Below are positions 51,542-60,466 of a stretch of 64,000 nt of DNA, one piece after another. A program made the translations under genes and the position numbers. Under the pieces are notes generated by a model. That model did no database searches. It was not told where the DNA came from and saw nothing but the letters and a program-made list of their open reading frames with translations. Origin of the DNA: JARFQW01 sp963842955 (GTDB lineage Bacteria; Pseudomonadota; Gammaproteobacteria; Steroidobacterales; XN24); contig CAWJIJ010000002.1 in NCBI GenBank assembly GCA_963842955.1, forward strand, positions 62,001-126,000, read 5' to 3'. The number at the start of each line of letters is the position of its first letter. Position 1 is the first letter of the stretch.

Positions 51542-53311
51542 TTGAGCATTCCGCTGAAAACGGAAATCGAACGGCTGTTGTCTGAAGCCCTGGACGGACT
51601 GGCCGGAAACGGCCTGCCCGAGGAAGTCCGCGGCATCGAGCCCAAGGTGGAACGGGCCCGTGACGCCCGGCACGGCGACTTTGCCACGAACCTCGCCATG
51701 GGCCTCGCCAAGCCCGCGCGACAGCCCCCGCGGCAGATCGCCGAGGCTATCATCTCGGCGTTGCCCGATTCGCCGCTGGTGGCGGAGACCGAGATCGCCG
51801 GCCCGGGGTTTATCAACTTTCGCCTGACCGCCGCGGCACATCAGCGTGAACTCACGGCGGTTCTCGATGCCGGTCCGGCCTATGGGCGAGCGGCAAGAAC
51901 CGGCGGCAAGCCCGTCATCGTCGAGTTCGTCTCCGCCAACCCCACCGGCCCGCTGCACGTAGGGCATGGACGTCACGCCGCCTATGGGGATTCCGTGGCC
52001 AACCTCCTGGACGCCGCCGGCCATGACGTGCACCGGGAGTACTACGTCAACGATGCCGGCCGGCAGATGGACATCCTGGCGGTGAGCGTCTGGCTTCGCT
52101 ATCTCCAGCAGCTTGGCGCGGAACTCGACTTTCCTGAGAACGGCTACCGTGGCGATTACATTCTGCCCATTGCCGATGCCCTCGCGGACGCCGCCGGAGA
52201 CGAGCTGTCCCGACCGGCGCCCGAGGTCTTCACCGGTCTTCCGCCGGACGCGCCGGTTGGCGACAAGGACGCCTACGTGGATGCGCTGATCACGAGGATG
52301 CGCGAGCTGCTGGGCGAGGAGCGCTACCGGCAGGTGCATCAGCTGGCCCTGGACAGCATTCTGGCGGACATTCGCGAGGACCTCGGCGGCTTCGGCGTGC
52401 GCTTCGATACGTGGTTCTCCGAGCGCAGCCTGACGGACAGCGGTCTGGTGGCGGACGCTGTCGGCCGCCTGGAGGGCAGCGGGCTAGCTTATGAAAAGGA
52501 CGGCGCCGTCTGGTTCCGGGCAACCGACTTCGGCGACGAAAAGGACAGGGTCATCGTCCGCGACAACGGCCAGACCACCTACATTGCGTCGGACATTGCC
52601 TACCATCTCGGCAAGCGGCAGCGGGGTTTCGGGCTCCTCCTCGATATCCTGGGGGCCGATCATCACGGCTATGTGGCCCGCGTGCGCGCGGGGCTTGAGG
52701 CCATGGGAGAACCCGCCGACAGTCTGGAAGTCCGCCTGGTCCAGTTCGCGGTCCTCTACCGGGGTGGCGAGAAGGTCCAGATGTCGACCCGCTCGGGAGA
52801 GTTTGTCACGCTGCGGGAACTGCGCGAGGAAGTGGGCAATGACGCCGCTCGCCTGTTCTATGTACTGCGCTCAAACGACCAGCATCTGGACTTTGACCTC
52901 GAGCTGGCGAAGTCGCGCAGCAACGAAAATCCCGTTTACTACATCCAGTATGCGCATGCGCGCATTTGCAGCGTGTTCCGGCAACTGGCGGAAAAAGGCC
53001 TCACCGGGAGCGCTGAGGACGGTGCGTCTCACCTCGACCGCCTCGGCGAGGAGCACGAGCTGGCGCTGATGAACCGAATCGGGCGATACCCGGAGATCAT
53101 CGAGATTGCCGCCGCCAACCGCGCGCCCCAGACCCTGGTCCACTACCTGAGGGAACTGGCCCAGGAATTCCATACCTACTACAACGCCCATACCATCCTG
53201 GTGGAGGACGACAACCTGCGCGGCGCGCGCCTGACGCTGATTTCCGCGGTCCGCCAGGTCCTGGCGAACGGCCTGGCGCTGGTAGGCGTGAGCGCACCGG
53301 AGTCCATGTAG
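51542..53311 (+). CDS. argS: Arginyl-tRNA synthetase
   Basis: TTG 51542 is chosen because GGAG lies eight bases before it and the N-terminal Add1 domain starts there. The 589-residue class I synthetase has the signature SANPTGPLHVGH (131-142, the HIGH-type motif) and YYVNDAGRQMDILAVS. The KMSKS place is degenerate (KVQMSTRSGEFVTLRELR), as is usual in ArgS. The C-terminal anticodon domain shows NPVYYIQYAHARI. It charges tRNA-Arg. Confidence 0.96.
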   Translation: MSIPLKTEIERLLSEALDGLAGNGLPEEVRGIEPKVERARDARHGDFATNLAMGLAKPARQPPRQIAEAIISALPDSPLVAETEIAGPGFINFRLTAAAHQRELTAVLDAGPAYGRAARTGGKPVIVEFVSANPTGPLHVGHGRHAAYGDSVANLLDAAGHDVHREYYVNDAGRQMDILAVSVWLRYLQQLGAELDFPENGYRGDYILPIADALADAAGDELSRPAPEVFTGLPPDAPVGDKDAYVDALITRMRELLGEERYRQVHQLALDSILADIREDLGGFGVRFDTWFSERSLTDSGLVADAVGRLEGSGLAYEKDGAVWFRATDFGDEKDRVIVRDNGQTTYIASDIAYHLGKRQRGFGLLLDILGADHHGYVARVRAGLEAMGEPADSLEVRLVQFAVLYRGGEKVQMSTRSGEFVTLRELREEVGNDAARLFYVLRSNDQHLDFDLELAKSRSNENPVYYIQYAHARICSVFRQLAEKGLTGSAEDGASHLDRLGEEHELALMNRIGRYPEIIEIAAANRAPQTLVHYLRELAQEFHTYYNAHTILVEDDNLRGARLTLISAVRQVLANGLALVGVSAPESM

Positions 53312-53319
53312 CTACAGCC

Positions 53320-53901
53320 ATGGCCAGGGACTACAAGCGTCAGGGCGGGAAGACTCGCCGCAAGAGGGGGCAGCAGGAGGCCGCACCCGGCTGGGTCTGG
53401 GGGCTTGGGGGGCTCGCTGCGGGACTTGCCGTGGCCTACGCCGTGCATGTCTACCACCTGAACGATCCATCGGCTGAGCGGCCTGGCTCCGCCGCGCCCC
53501 CGGCGGTCCGCGCACCGATCAGTGACCTGGAGGACGACGAGGAGTTGTTCGAGGAGTCGCCGTTCGATTTCTACGAGATTCTCCCGGACTTCACCGTCGA
53601 GGTGCCGGATGAGCCCGCGCCGGGGCCCGGGGCCGCGCCCGCCGCGGCGCCGCAGGCCGTGGCTCCCGGCAGCTACTGGCTACAGGCCGGCTCCTTCCGA
53701 CGCCACGAGGACGCCGACCGCCGCAAGGCACAGCTCGCCATTCTGGGCTTCTCGTCCTTTATTCAGCGCGTGGCGGTCGATGACCAGACCTGGCATCGCG
53801 TGCGCGTCGGCCCCTATGACGACCCCGCGGAACTGTCCCGGGCGCAGGATGGCCTCGCCGGCCACGATATCAAGACCCTTCGGGTGAAGGTCCAGGAGTA
53901 A
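53320..53901 (+). CDS. SPOR domain protein, FtsN-like
   Basis: The 193-residue product has a basic cytosolic start (RDYKRQGGKTRRKRGQQ) and one membrane helix (about 24-44, GWVWGLGGLAAGLAVAYAV). A Pro/Ala-rich linker and a C-terminal SPOR domain follow (YWLQAGSFRRHEDADRRKA to WHRVRVGPYDDPAEL). SPOR binds denuded septal peptidoglycan, so the protein likely acts at the division site. Position after argS is the same as for ftsN-like genes in many gammaproteobacteria. It may be FtsN itself, but low conservation outside SPOR makes that inference. Confidence 0.85.
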   Translation: MARDYKRQGGKTRRKRGQQEAAPGWVWGLGGLAAGLAVAYAVHVYHLNDPSAERPGSAAPPAVRAPISDLEDDEELFEESPFDFYEILPDFTVEVPDEPAPGPGAAPAAAPQAVAPGSYWLQAGSFRRHEDADRRKAQLAILGFSSFIQRVAVDDQTWHRVRVGPYDDPAELSRAQDGLAGHDIKTLRVKVQE

Positions 53902-53905
53902 ACTC

Positions 53906-54985
53906 ATGTACCGACGTGCCGTATTCCCAGGCTTGCTGATTGTTGCCGGCAGCCTCTCGGGGCTGGCAGCCGCCGCAGAGGATGCGCCGGCCGCTCCTGC
54001 CATGACCGTGGCTGCGGTAGGCGACCTCATGCTCGGCACCGATTTCCCCAAGAACCACCTGGCGGACGACGACGGTGTCAGCCTTCTCGAAGAGGCAGCT
54101 CCGATTCTTCAGGCCGCCGATGTTGCCTTCGGGAATCTCGAGGGCGTGCTGATGGACGGTGGCGAGCCGGTCAAGAAGTGCCAGAATCCCAATGCCTGCT
54201 ACCTGTTCCGGTCGCCAACCCGGTATGCGGACCTGCTGGCGAACGCCGGCTTCGACGTCATGAGCCTGGCCAACAACCACGCCCGTGATTTCGGTGAGGA
54301 AGGCCGGGACAGCTCCATGGCTGCACTCGCTGCCCGCGGGATTCGGCATTCCGGACGGGATGGTGATGTAGCGTCATGGACGGTCAACGGCCTGACGGTG
54401 GCCATGATCGCCTTTGCTCCGTTCAGGAATTCTCATGATTTTCTGGACACGCCGCTCGCGGCCGGCCTGGTCCAGGACCTGGCGGACTCCCACGACATCC
54501 TCATCGTTTCGATGCATGCGGGCGCTGAGGGCGGTAACGTCCTTCATGTGCCATTCCAGGAGGAAGAGTCCTTCGGCGAACGGCGCGGCGACGTCGCCCT
54601 TTTCGCGAGAACCATGGTGGACCATGGCGCGGACCTCGTGATCGGTCACGGCCCCCACGTGCCCCGTGGGCTGGAAATTCACGGCGAACGGCTGATCGCC
54701 TACAGTCTCGGCAACTTCGCCACCTATTACGGCATTCGGGTCACTGAAGAAAAGGGCCTGGCGCCGCTGCTCGTGGTGAACATGGACGCCCAGGGCCGCT
54801 TTACCGGAGGCCGGGTCCATTCGTTCCGGCAGCTGCGGCCCCGGGGCCCGGTGGCCGACCCGAAACAGGAGGCGGCTGACTTGATGGAGCAACTCAGCGG
54901 CGCCGACTTTCCGATGACAGGACCCGTGTTTCTCGACGACGGCGTGATCGCGCCGCGCGCCGGGAGCGCCGCGTCAGGACGCTAG
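53906..54985 (+). CDS. CapA/PgsA-like metallophosphatase family protein, exported
   Basis: The 359-residue product has a signal peptide (YRRAVFPGLLIVAGSLSGLA) and the PGA_cap domain. It has AAVGDLMLGTDFPKN (metal Asp), VAFGNLEGVLMDGG, GFDVMSLANNHARDFGEE (NNH motif) and VSMHAGAEGGN. Later it shows DLVIGHGPHVPRGLE and AYSLGNFATYYG. This is the calcineurin-like CapA fold used for capsule polyglutamate synthesis in Bacillus; in proteobacteria the substrate is unknown. GGAG precedes ATG 53906. Its stop overlaps the ntrX stop on the opposite strand. Confidence 0.85.
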   Translation: MYRRAVFPGLLIVAGSLSGLAAAAEDAPAAPAMTVAAVGDLMLGTDFPKNHLADDDGVSLLEEAAPILQAADVAFGNLEGVLMDGGEPVKKCQNPNACYLFRSPTRYADLLANAGFDVMSLANNHARDFGEEGRDSSMAALAARGIRHSGRDGDVASWTVNGLTVAMIAFAPFRNSHDFLDTPLAAGLVQDLADSHDILIVSMHAGAEGGNVLHVPFQEEESFGERRGDVALFARTMVDHGADLVIGHGPHVPRGLEIHGERLIAYSLGNFATYYGIRVTEEKGLAPLLVVNMDAQGRFTGGRVHSFRQLRPRGPVADPKQEAADLMEQLSGADFPMTGPVFLDDGVIAPRAGSAASGR

Positions 54986-56349
54986 TCGTCGCCGCCGGCC
55001 TGGCGGAAATCGATTCCGAGAGACCGGAGCTTGCGGTAGAGGTGGGTGCGCTCCATGCCTACCCGCTTCGCAAGCTGGCCCACCTTACCGTTGCACAGCG
55101 TGAGCTGCTGCTGCAGATAGGCCCGCTCGAACTGCTCGCGGGCTTCGCGCAGCGGCAGCGCCAGAAGGTCCTGTTTGACCAGCGGTTCACTCGTCGTCCG
55201 ATCCTGATCAAGCAGCGCTTCGATCTCCTCGAGGCCGATCTCCTCGTCGCCGCCCATGATCAACAGGCGATGGACGAGGTTCTTGAGCTGCATGACGTTG
55301 CCGGGCCAGGGGTAATTCCGGAGCCGGTTCTGGGCCGCAACCCCGATCCGGCGGAATGTAAGGCCCTCCTGGTCCACGATCTGGTCTACGTAGTGCCGGA
55401 GCAGTTCGGGAACATCTTCGGCATAGTCCCGCAAGGGGGGCACCCGCAGGGTAACCACGTTGAGCAAGGCCGCGAGATCGCGGCGAAAGCCGGGACGGTC
55501 CTCGAAGCCGGGCAGGGCTGAACTGACAAGCCTCAGCGACAGTAGCTGGGGCTCATGACCGCCAACGCGAACGAACTCGCCGGTTTCCAGCGCACCCAGA
55601 AGGAGCCGCTGCGCCTCGGAACCCAGGTCCTCGATTTCGTCGATGAACAGGGTTCCCCGGCTGGCGCGTTCGAGATAGCCGGATGAAATGTCCTCGCCAT
55701 CCTCCCGGCCGAACAGCAGTTCGGCCGCCTGGTCGTCGGTGACCCCCGCCGCGACCAGGTGCACGTAGGGCTGCTTGGCCCGGGGACTTTGCGAGTGCAG
55801 GTAGCGTGCAAAAAACCCGCGCCCCGAGCCGGGCTCGCCGACGAGCGTTACGGCGGTATCAAAACCCGCCACCTGCTCTACCTGCTCCCTCAGACCCTGC
55901 ATCGCCGTGCTCTTCCCAACCGGCGACTCGGGCGCCTCCCGGAGGCGGCGCGCCGCGGAACGCTGTTGCAGCGAGCGGGCGGATTCCAGGGCGCGCTCCA
56001 CGGTCCGCAGCAGCTTGGCGAGGGATAGCGGTTTCTCAATGAAGTCGAATGCACCCAGCCGGGTCGCTTCGACCGCCGTGTCCACGGTGCCGTGGCCGGA
56101 CATCATGACCACCGGACAGGGCGGCAGGGCGGGATCGCCGGACCACTCCCGCAACAGGGTGATCCCGTCCGTATCGGGCATCCAGATGTCCAGAAGGACC
56201 AGATCGGGAGCGCCGGAGGCTCGGCTGTCGCGAGCTTCCGACGCGTTGCCCGCCACGGACACCTCGTAGCCCTCCTCGGAGAGGATTTCCTTGAGAAGAC
56301 CACGAATGTCTGCCTCGTCGTCTACGACGAGGACCCGTGTTGCCGTCAT
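54982..56349 (-). CDS. ntrX: NtrX-like response regulator with degenerate AAA+ domain
   Basis: The 455-residue protein pairs with NtrY. The receiver domain has the phospho-Asp D54 (LVLLDIWMPDTDG) and Lys 106 (DFIEKPLSLAKLL). The AAA+ domain has an altered P-loop GEPGSGRGF (Arg 177 replaces the Lys) and Walker B TLFIDEIEDL. Its sigma-54 contact loop reads LFGREDGEDISSGYLERAS with no GAFTGA. The C-terminal Fis-type HTH is CNGKVGQLAKRVGMERTHLY. Activation of sigma-54 is therefore doubtful, while DNA binding and phosphorylation look intact. The ntrY stop overlaps its start by ATGA. Confidence 0.85.
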   Translation of the reverse strand: MTATRVLVVDDEADIRGLLKEILSEEGYEVSVAGNASEARDSRASGAPDLVLLDIWMPDTDGITLLREWSGDPALPPCPVVMMSGHGTVDTAVEATRLGAFDFIEKPLSLAKLLRTVERALESARSLQQRSAARRLREAPESPVGKSTAMQGLREQVEQVAGFDTAVTLVGEPGSGRGFFARYLHSQSPRAKQPYVHLVAAGVTDDQAAELLFGREDGEDISSGYLERASRGTLFIDEIEDLGSEAQRLLLGALETGEFVRVGGHEPQLLSLRLVSSALPGFEDRPGFRRDLAALLNVVTLRVPPLRDYAEDVPELLRHYVDQIVDQEGLTFRRIGVAAQNRLRNYPWPGNVMQLKNLVHRLLIMGGDEEIGLEEIEALLDQDRTTSEPLVKQDLLALPLREAREQFERAYLQQQLTLCNGKVGQLAKRVGMERTHLYRKLRSLGIDFRQAGGDD

Positions 56350-58559
56350 GCGCGTTCTCTCCTGTATTCACCTGACACGGCTTCCTGGCGCAGCATGGCG
56401 CTGCGCGCGCTGTCATCTGCGGGAAGGATAATCGTGAGCCGTGCACCGCCTTCGGCGCGATTTGCGGCCTCGATCCAGCCACCATGCTCCTCCACCAGTT
56501 TCTTGACGATCGCCAGCCCCAGCCCGGTACCCTTGGGTTTGCTTGTGACGTAGGGATCGAATACCTGCTCTACGGCATCGGCCGGGAATCCCGGACCGTT
56601 GTCCTCCACGACGATGCGAATCCGGCTGGGCCCGTCGCCCTCCTCCGATACCGTGCTGATCTGCACCAGTGGATCCGGCCATTCCTCGAGGGCCTCCAGG
56701 GAATTCCGGATCAGGTTGTGCATGATCTGCCGCAGGCGTCCCGCGTCCACCTCGATAGCGCCGGTAGAGGCGTCCAGCGCTAGGCGAATCCTGGCGCCCA
56801 CCTCACGGACCCGATAAAGCTCGGTGACCTCGGCAATCAGCCGGTTGAGATCCAGCGACTGGAGGTGCAGATCGGGCGCCCGGGCATAGTCGCTAAAGGC
56901 GTTTACCATGGACTTCATGGCCTCGACCTGCTGGACGATGGTCCGGGTGGCGCGCTCCAGGATCTGTGCGTCCGCCGGCACCATATTCTCGAGGAAGCGC
57001 CGTCGTATCCGTTCCGCTGACAACTGAATCGGCGTGAGCGGGTTCTTGATTTCGTGCGCGAGCCGCCGGGCCACCTCACCCCAGGCGGCATCCCGTTGTG
57101 CTTGCAGCAGCGCGGTGATGTCATCGAAAACCACGACGAAGCCGGCGGGTTCGTCGCCTTCACCGGGCAGGGCCGAGCAGGCACACATCAGGACCCGGCG
57201 CCCGACCTCACCGCTCAATACGATCTGCTCGCGCCACTCGTAGTCGCCGGCCAGCACATGACCCCGGCCCACGGCGATGAACTGCTGCAGGAGAGGCCGG
57301 CCGGACGCGACCTCCGTCAGGTTCTCACCGATGCATCGCTCCAGGTCGACACCGAGAATGGCCCCGGCTGCCCGATTCGCCGTGCGGATCCGCCAGTCCG
57401 GCTCCAGGGACACAACGCCGGTAGACAGGCGCCCCAGGATGACCTCCAGGTAGGCGCGCTCATTTTCCACGATCTGCTCACTTTCCCGGGCCTGCTCGCG
57501 GGCCTCGGAAAGGCGGGTGATCATTTCGTTGAACGAGTGGACCAGCATGCCCATCTCGTCCCGGCTCTCCAGCGGCAGCCGCGTATCGAAGTCACCCATT
57601 GCCACGGCACGGGTGCCGGCAATCAGATTCTGGATGGGCGCCACCAGCCGGCGCGCCGAGAAAAACGCGCCCCACACGGCGGTGAGCAAGGCAAGAAGCA
57701 GAACGAGGGTCAGGGTCAGCGTCAGGCTATACAGAAGCGGCTTCCGCAGATAAACCAGCTCGGAATACTCCGCATAGGCCTGCTGCACGCTGTTGGCCAG
57801 CCGGCTGACGCGGTCAGGGATCGGGTAAATCGCCTGGAGAACCAGGGACTCATCCAGCGGAGTGCGGCCGGGGATCGCCGACGCCGTGCGGACCACGTAA
57901 CCGGACTCGGTCGGATCCAGACTCACAAACGGCCGCCCCTGGCGGATCTGCAGCAGCACTTCGTCGGTGGGCGACTCCGGGACCAGCGAGCCCGAACGCT
58001 CCGAACTCATGGCCAGGATTCGGCTGTTCTGGCCAACCACGGTCAGTTCCTGTGCCCCGCTCTCCCGCCGCAATAGCCCCAGCTCGACGCCGAGATCCGA
58101 TTCCGGCCAGCCGGAGAGTTCGCCGGAGAGTTCGATGGTTTTCTCGAGGAACTCACGCATCCTGATATCGAGGGTGGTGCGGCTGAGATCGAGGGCCTCC
58201 GTAAGGCCGCGCTCCACGTCTACGTCAAACCAGTTGTCGATGCCCCGGTTCAGAAACTGGACAGCAAAATAGAACACGACGAAGAGGGGAAGAACGGCGA
58301 GGACCACGAACATGGTTACCATGCGCGCCCTTAGCCGCGCGCCTGGCACACGCTGGCGGTGTTCGTTCACCAGGCGCATCAGGTTGGCGCCGATGAGCAC
58401 CAGCAGGACCAGCACGCCGGCGGCGTTGATGGCGAACATCCAGTTGTACAAACGCCCGAAGGCATCGGCGTCCTGGGTGGTTCGGGCCAGCAGGAACAGG
58501 GCCAGCAACCACAGCAGTACACCGACCGCGGTCAGCCCTCTAAGGAGCCAGTGTTTCAC
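56346..58559 (-). CDS. ntrY: NtrY-like sensor histidine kinase
   Basis: GTG 58559 overlaps the DUF4390 stop in a GTGA, the preferred start; GTG 58574 is an alternative. The roughly 737-residue kinase has an N-terminal region with several helices (WLLRGLTAVGVLLWLLALFL first). A periplasmic sensor part, a helix before HAMP (LVAPIQNLIAGTRAVAMGDF), and a PAS region (VVSLEPDWRIRTANRAAGAI) follow. The H-box is RRLAHEIKNPLTPIQLSAER near residue 500, and GHKL motifs follow (NLIRNSLEALEEW, GTGLGLAIVKKLVEEHGG). It phosphorylates NtrX in nitrogen or redox signalling. Confidence 0.9.
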   Translation of the reverse strand: MKHWLLRGLTAVGVLLWLLALFLLARTTQDADAFGRLYNWMFAINAAGVLVLLVLIGANLMRLVNEHRQRVPGARLRARMVTMFVVLAVLPLFVVFYFAVQFLNRGIDNWFDVDVERGLTEALDLSRTTLDIRMREFLEKTIELSGELSGWPESDLGVELGLLRRESGAQELTVVGQNSRILAMSSERSGSLVPESPTDEVLLQIRQGRPFVSLDPTESGYVVRTASAIPGRTPLDESLVLQAIYPIPDRVSRLANSVQQAYAEYSELVYLRKPLLYSLTLTLTLVLLLALLTAVWGAFFSARRLVAPIQNLIAGTRAVAMGDFDTRLPLESRDEMGMLVHSFNEMITRLSEAREQARESEQIVENERAYLEVILGRLSTGVVSLEPDWRIRTANRAAGAILGVDLERCIGENLTEVASGRPLLQQFIAVGRGHVLAGDYEWREQIVLSGEVGRRVLMCACSALPGEGDEPAGFVVVFDDITALLQAQRDAAWGEVARRLAHEIKNPLTPIQLSAERIRRRFLENMVPADAQILERATRTIVQQVEAMKSMVNAFSDYARAPDLHLQSLDLNRLIAEVTELYRVREVGARIRLALDASTGAIEVDAGRLRQIMHNLIRNSLEALEEWPDPLVQISTVSEEGDGPSRIRIVVEDNGPGFPADAVEQVFDPYVTSKPKGTGLGLAIVKKLVEEHGGWIEAANRAEGGARLTIILPADDSARSAMLRQEAVSGEYRRERA

Positions 58560-59149
58560 TTCTGGAGCGGCCACTGGTACCAGTCGCTCGTGATTCGCCA
58601 GTCGTTCCAGAACACGGTGAGAACGCTGAGCGGGCCAGTCAGTTCGCGTATGTCGACAATGGCCCGCAGCCGGACCACATAACGGTCCCGTTCGTCCAGG
58701 AGCGAGGCATCGATGATGGGCAGGTCCCGAACCCGGCCAAGTTCGATGAGCGCGGCATCGAGGTTGGCGAAGGAGACCTGCTCACCGCTATTGACGTTGC
58801 GGACCAGGTAACGCTCGGAGAGTGCGTGGTAGCTGAGCTGGTAGTTCTGGCGCAGAGCGGCAACGTTCGGGTCCCACAGGTAGCGGCGGCGACGCTCCAC
58901 GTTGATCTGCAGCTCCAGGTCCAGCGGAACACCGCTCGCCAGGGCTTCGTTGGCCTCCTCACCGAGCCGGTAGTCCAGGCGCGCGTTGAGATAGAACACC
59001 CCGTCGCGAAGCTCGGCGTAGGCATTTCGAACCTTGACCCGGCCATCGTCCGCCCACCCGGCGGGCGCGAAACCCAGTCCAATAAGGAGCACGAGGCAGG
59101 CAATGCGCCCCTGGCCCCCAAAAACGGTTTGTGCCCATCCTCGGTTCAC
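58556..59149 (-). CDS. DUF4390 domain protein, exported
   Basis: GTG 59149 is chosen: it overlaps the rsmB stop by GTGA and opens near the signal peptide (QGRIACLVLLIGLGFAPAGWA). The 197-residue protein has VRNAYAELRDGVFYLNARLD and LQINVERRRRYLWDPNVAAL. Later it has SYHALSERYLVRNVNSGEQV and VFWNDWRITSDWYQWPL. It is periplasmic and of unknown function, always found before ntrY in related genomes as far as I recall, so it may help the sensor. A TTG at 59182 is the less likely start. Confidence 0.85.
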   Translation of the reverse strand: MNRGWAQTVFGGQGRIACLVLLIGLGFAPAGWADDGRVKVRNAYAELRDGVFYLNARLDYRLGEEANEALASGVPLDLELQINVERRRRYLWDPNVAALRQNYQLSYHALSERYLVRNVNSGEQVSFANLDAALIELGRVRDLPIIDASLLDERDRYVVRLRAIVDIRELTGPLSVLTVFWNDWRITSDWYQWPLQK

Positions 59150-60465
59150 ACGGTCGGTCCGCTCGTGGACTTGGTCAGGCAAGCATAATAAAAGCCGTCC
59201 ATGCCTGTCTCACCCGGAAGAATCTGACGGCCGGGTCCGTCCTCCCGGCCCCAGCACGCGTCGATGGGCAGGACGGTGGCCTCTGGATGCCGTTCGACAA
59301 AAGCCGCAACCCTCAGGGCATTCTCTTCCCGGACAACGGAACAGGTGCAATACAGTAGTCGCCCCCCCGGGGCGAGCAGCGGCCACAACGCTTCCAATAA
59401 ACGATCCTGGCTCGCCGCGAGTCCGGCAATGTCCTCCTTTCGGCGCAATAACTTGATGTCCGGGTGGCGACGAATAACGCCGGTTCCCGAGCATGGGGCA
59501 TCCAGCAGGATCCGGTCGAAAAACTGCCCGTCGTGCCAGGTTTCCGGGCATGTTGCGTCCGCCACGATCACCTGTGCGTCGGAGCCCAGGCGGGCAAGAT
59601 TGTCCGTGATTCGCGCAGCTCGCGCCTCGTCAGAGTCCAGCGCCGTAACCCGCGCGTCAGGCGCCAGTTCGAGTAAATGCCCGGTTTTTCCGCCTGGCGC
59701 GGCACAGGCATCGAGAATTCGCTCGCCGCATTCCGGTCCCAGCAGCCCCGCCGCAAACTGGGCGGCGGCATCCTGTACGGACACGTCCCCGTCCCGAAAA
59801 CCCGGCAAAGACTCCACCTCGACTGGACGGCCCAGGCGCAGGGATTCAGGCGCAGGTCCCGGGACAGCGTCACCCCCGGATACCGAATAACGCTCAATCC
59901 AGGCCGCGGGCGTTCCGCGACGCCGGTTGGCTCTGAGCCACATCGGCGCCTGAATATTGTTCTCGGCCAGCACGGTTTCCCAGTCTTTCGGCCAATCTGC
60001 CGTAACGCGATCGATTAACCATCGGGGGTGAGCCCAACGGTAGACCGGGTCGGATTCGAGACTGCGGATGAGGGTCTCGCGCTCACGCTGGTAGCGGCGC
60101 AGCACGGCATTGACCAGCCCGGAAGCAGCCGGCTTGCCCAGCGGCCGGGTCGCGGCAACGGTTTCCTTGACCGCCGCATGGGCAGGGACTCGCATCTCGT
60201 CGAGCTGGAAAAGACCGACCGCCAGCAGGTCGCCGAGCACGGCGTCCCCGGCCTTCAGGGGCTTCGACAGCAGTGTCCTTATGACTCGCGTATAGCGGGG
60301 CAAGCCGCGGACCGCCCCGAACGCCAGTGCTCGGGCCAGCGCGCGGTCACGGCCTTGCAGTCCCGCCGCAGCCTCCTCCAGCGCCCGATCGAGATTGCGG
60401 CCCTGCGCCGACACCGCGTTGACGGCCCGTGCGGCGGCGACCCTCGGGCCTTCGGAGCCAGCCAC
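59146..60465 (-). CDS. rsmB: 16S rRNA m5C967 methyltransferase (RsmB/Sun)
   Basis: GTG 60465 begins one base past the fmt stop. The 439-residue protein has an N-terminal NusB-like RNA-binding domain (ARAVNAVSAQGRNLDRALEE to GLVNAVLRRYQRERETLIRS). The RsmB/F methyltransferase core has DACAAPGGKTGHLLELAP as motif I, the Pro-Cys motif DAPCSGTGVIRRHPD and the Thr-Cys motif YCTCSVVREEN. It methylates C967 of 16S rRNA with SAM. The stop overlaps the DUF4390 start. Confidence 0.93.
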   Translation of the reverse strand: MAGSEGPRVAAARAVNAVSAQGRNLDRALEEAAAGLQGRDRALARALAFGAVRGLPRYTRVIRTLLSKPLKAGDAVLGDLLAVGLFQLDEMRVPAHAAVKETVAATRPLGKPAASGLVNAVLRRYQRERETLIRSLESDPVYRWAHPRWLIDRVTADWPKDWETVLAENNIQAPMWLRANRRRGTPAAWIERYSVSGGDAVPGPAPESLRLGRPVEVESLPGFRDGDVSVQDAAAQFAAGLLGPECGERILDACAAPGGKTGHLLELAPDARVTALDSDEARAARITDNLARLGSDAQVIVADATCPETWHDGQFFDRILLDAPCSGTGVIRRHPDIKLLRRKEDIAGLAASQDRLLEALWPLLAPGGRLLYCTCSVVREENALRVAAFVERHPEATVLPIDACWGREDGPGRQILPGETGMDGFYYACLTKSTSGPTV

Positions 60466-60466
60466 C

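Noticed and set aside
49880..52339. An 819-codon open frame antisense to priA and argS
   Set aside because: Both priA and argS are unmistakable on the other strand; the frame is a codon-bias shadow.
51542..53311. Missing KMSKS motif in ArgS as a defect
   Set aside because: Most bacterial ArgS proteins lack a canonical KMSKS, and the rest of the enzyme is complete.
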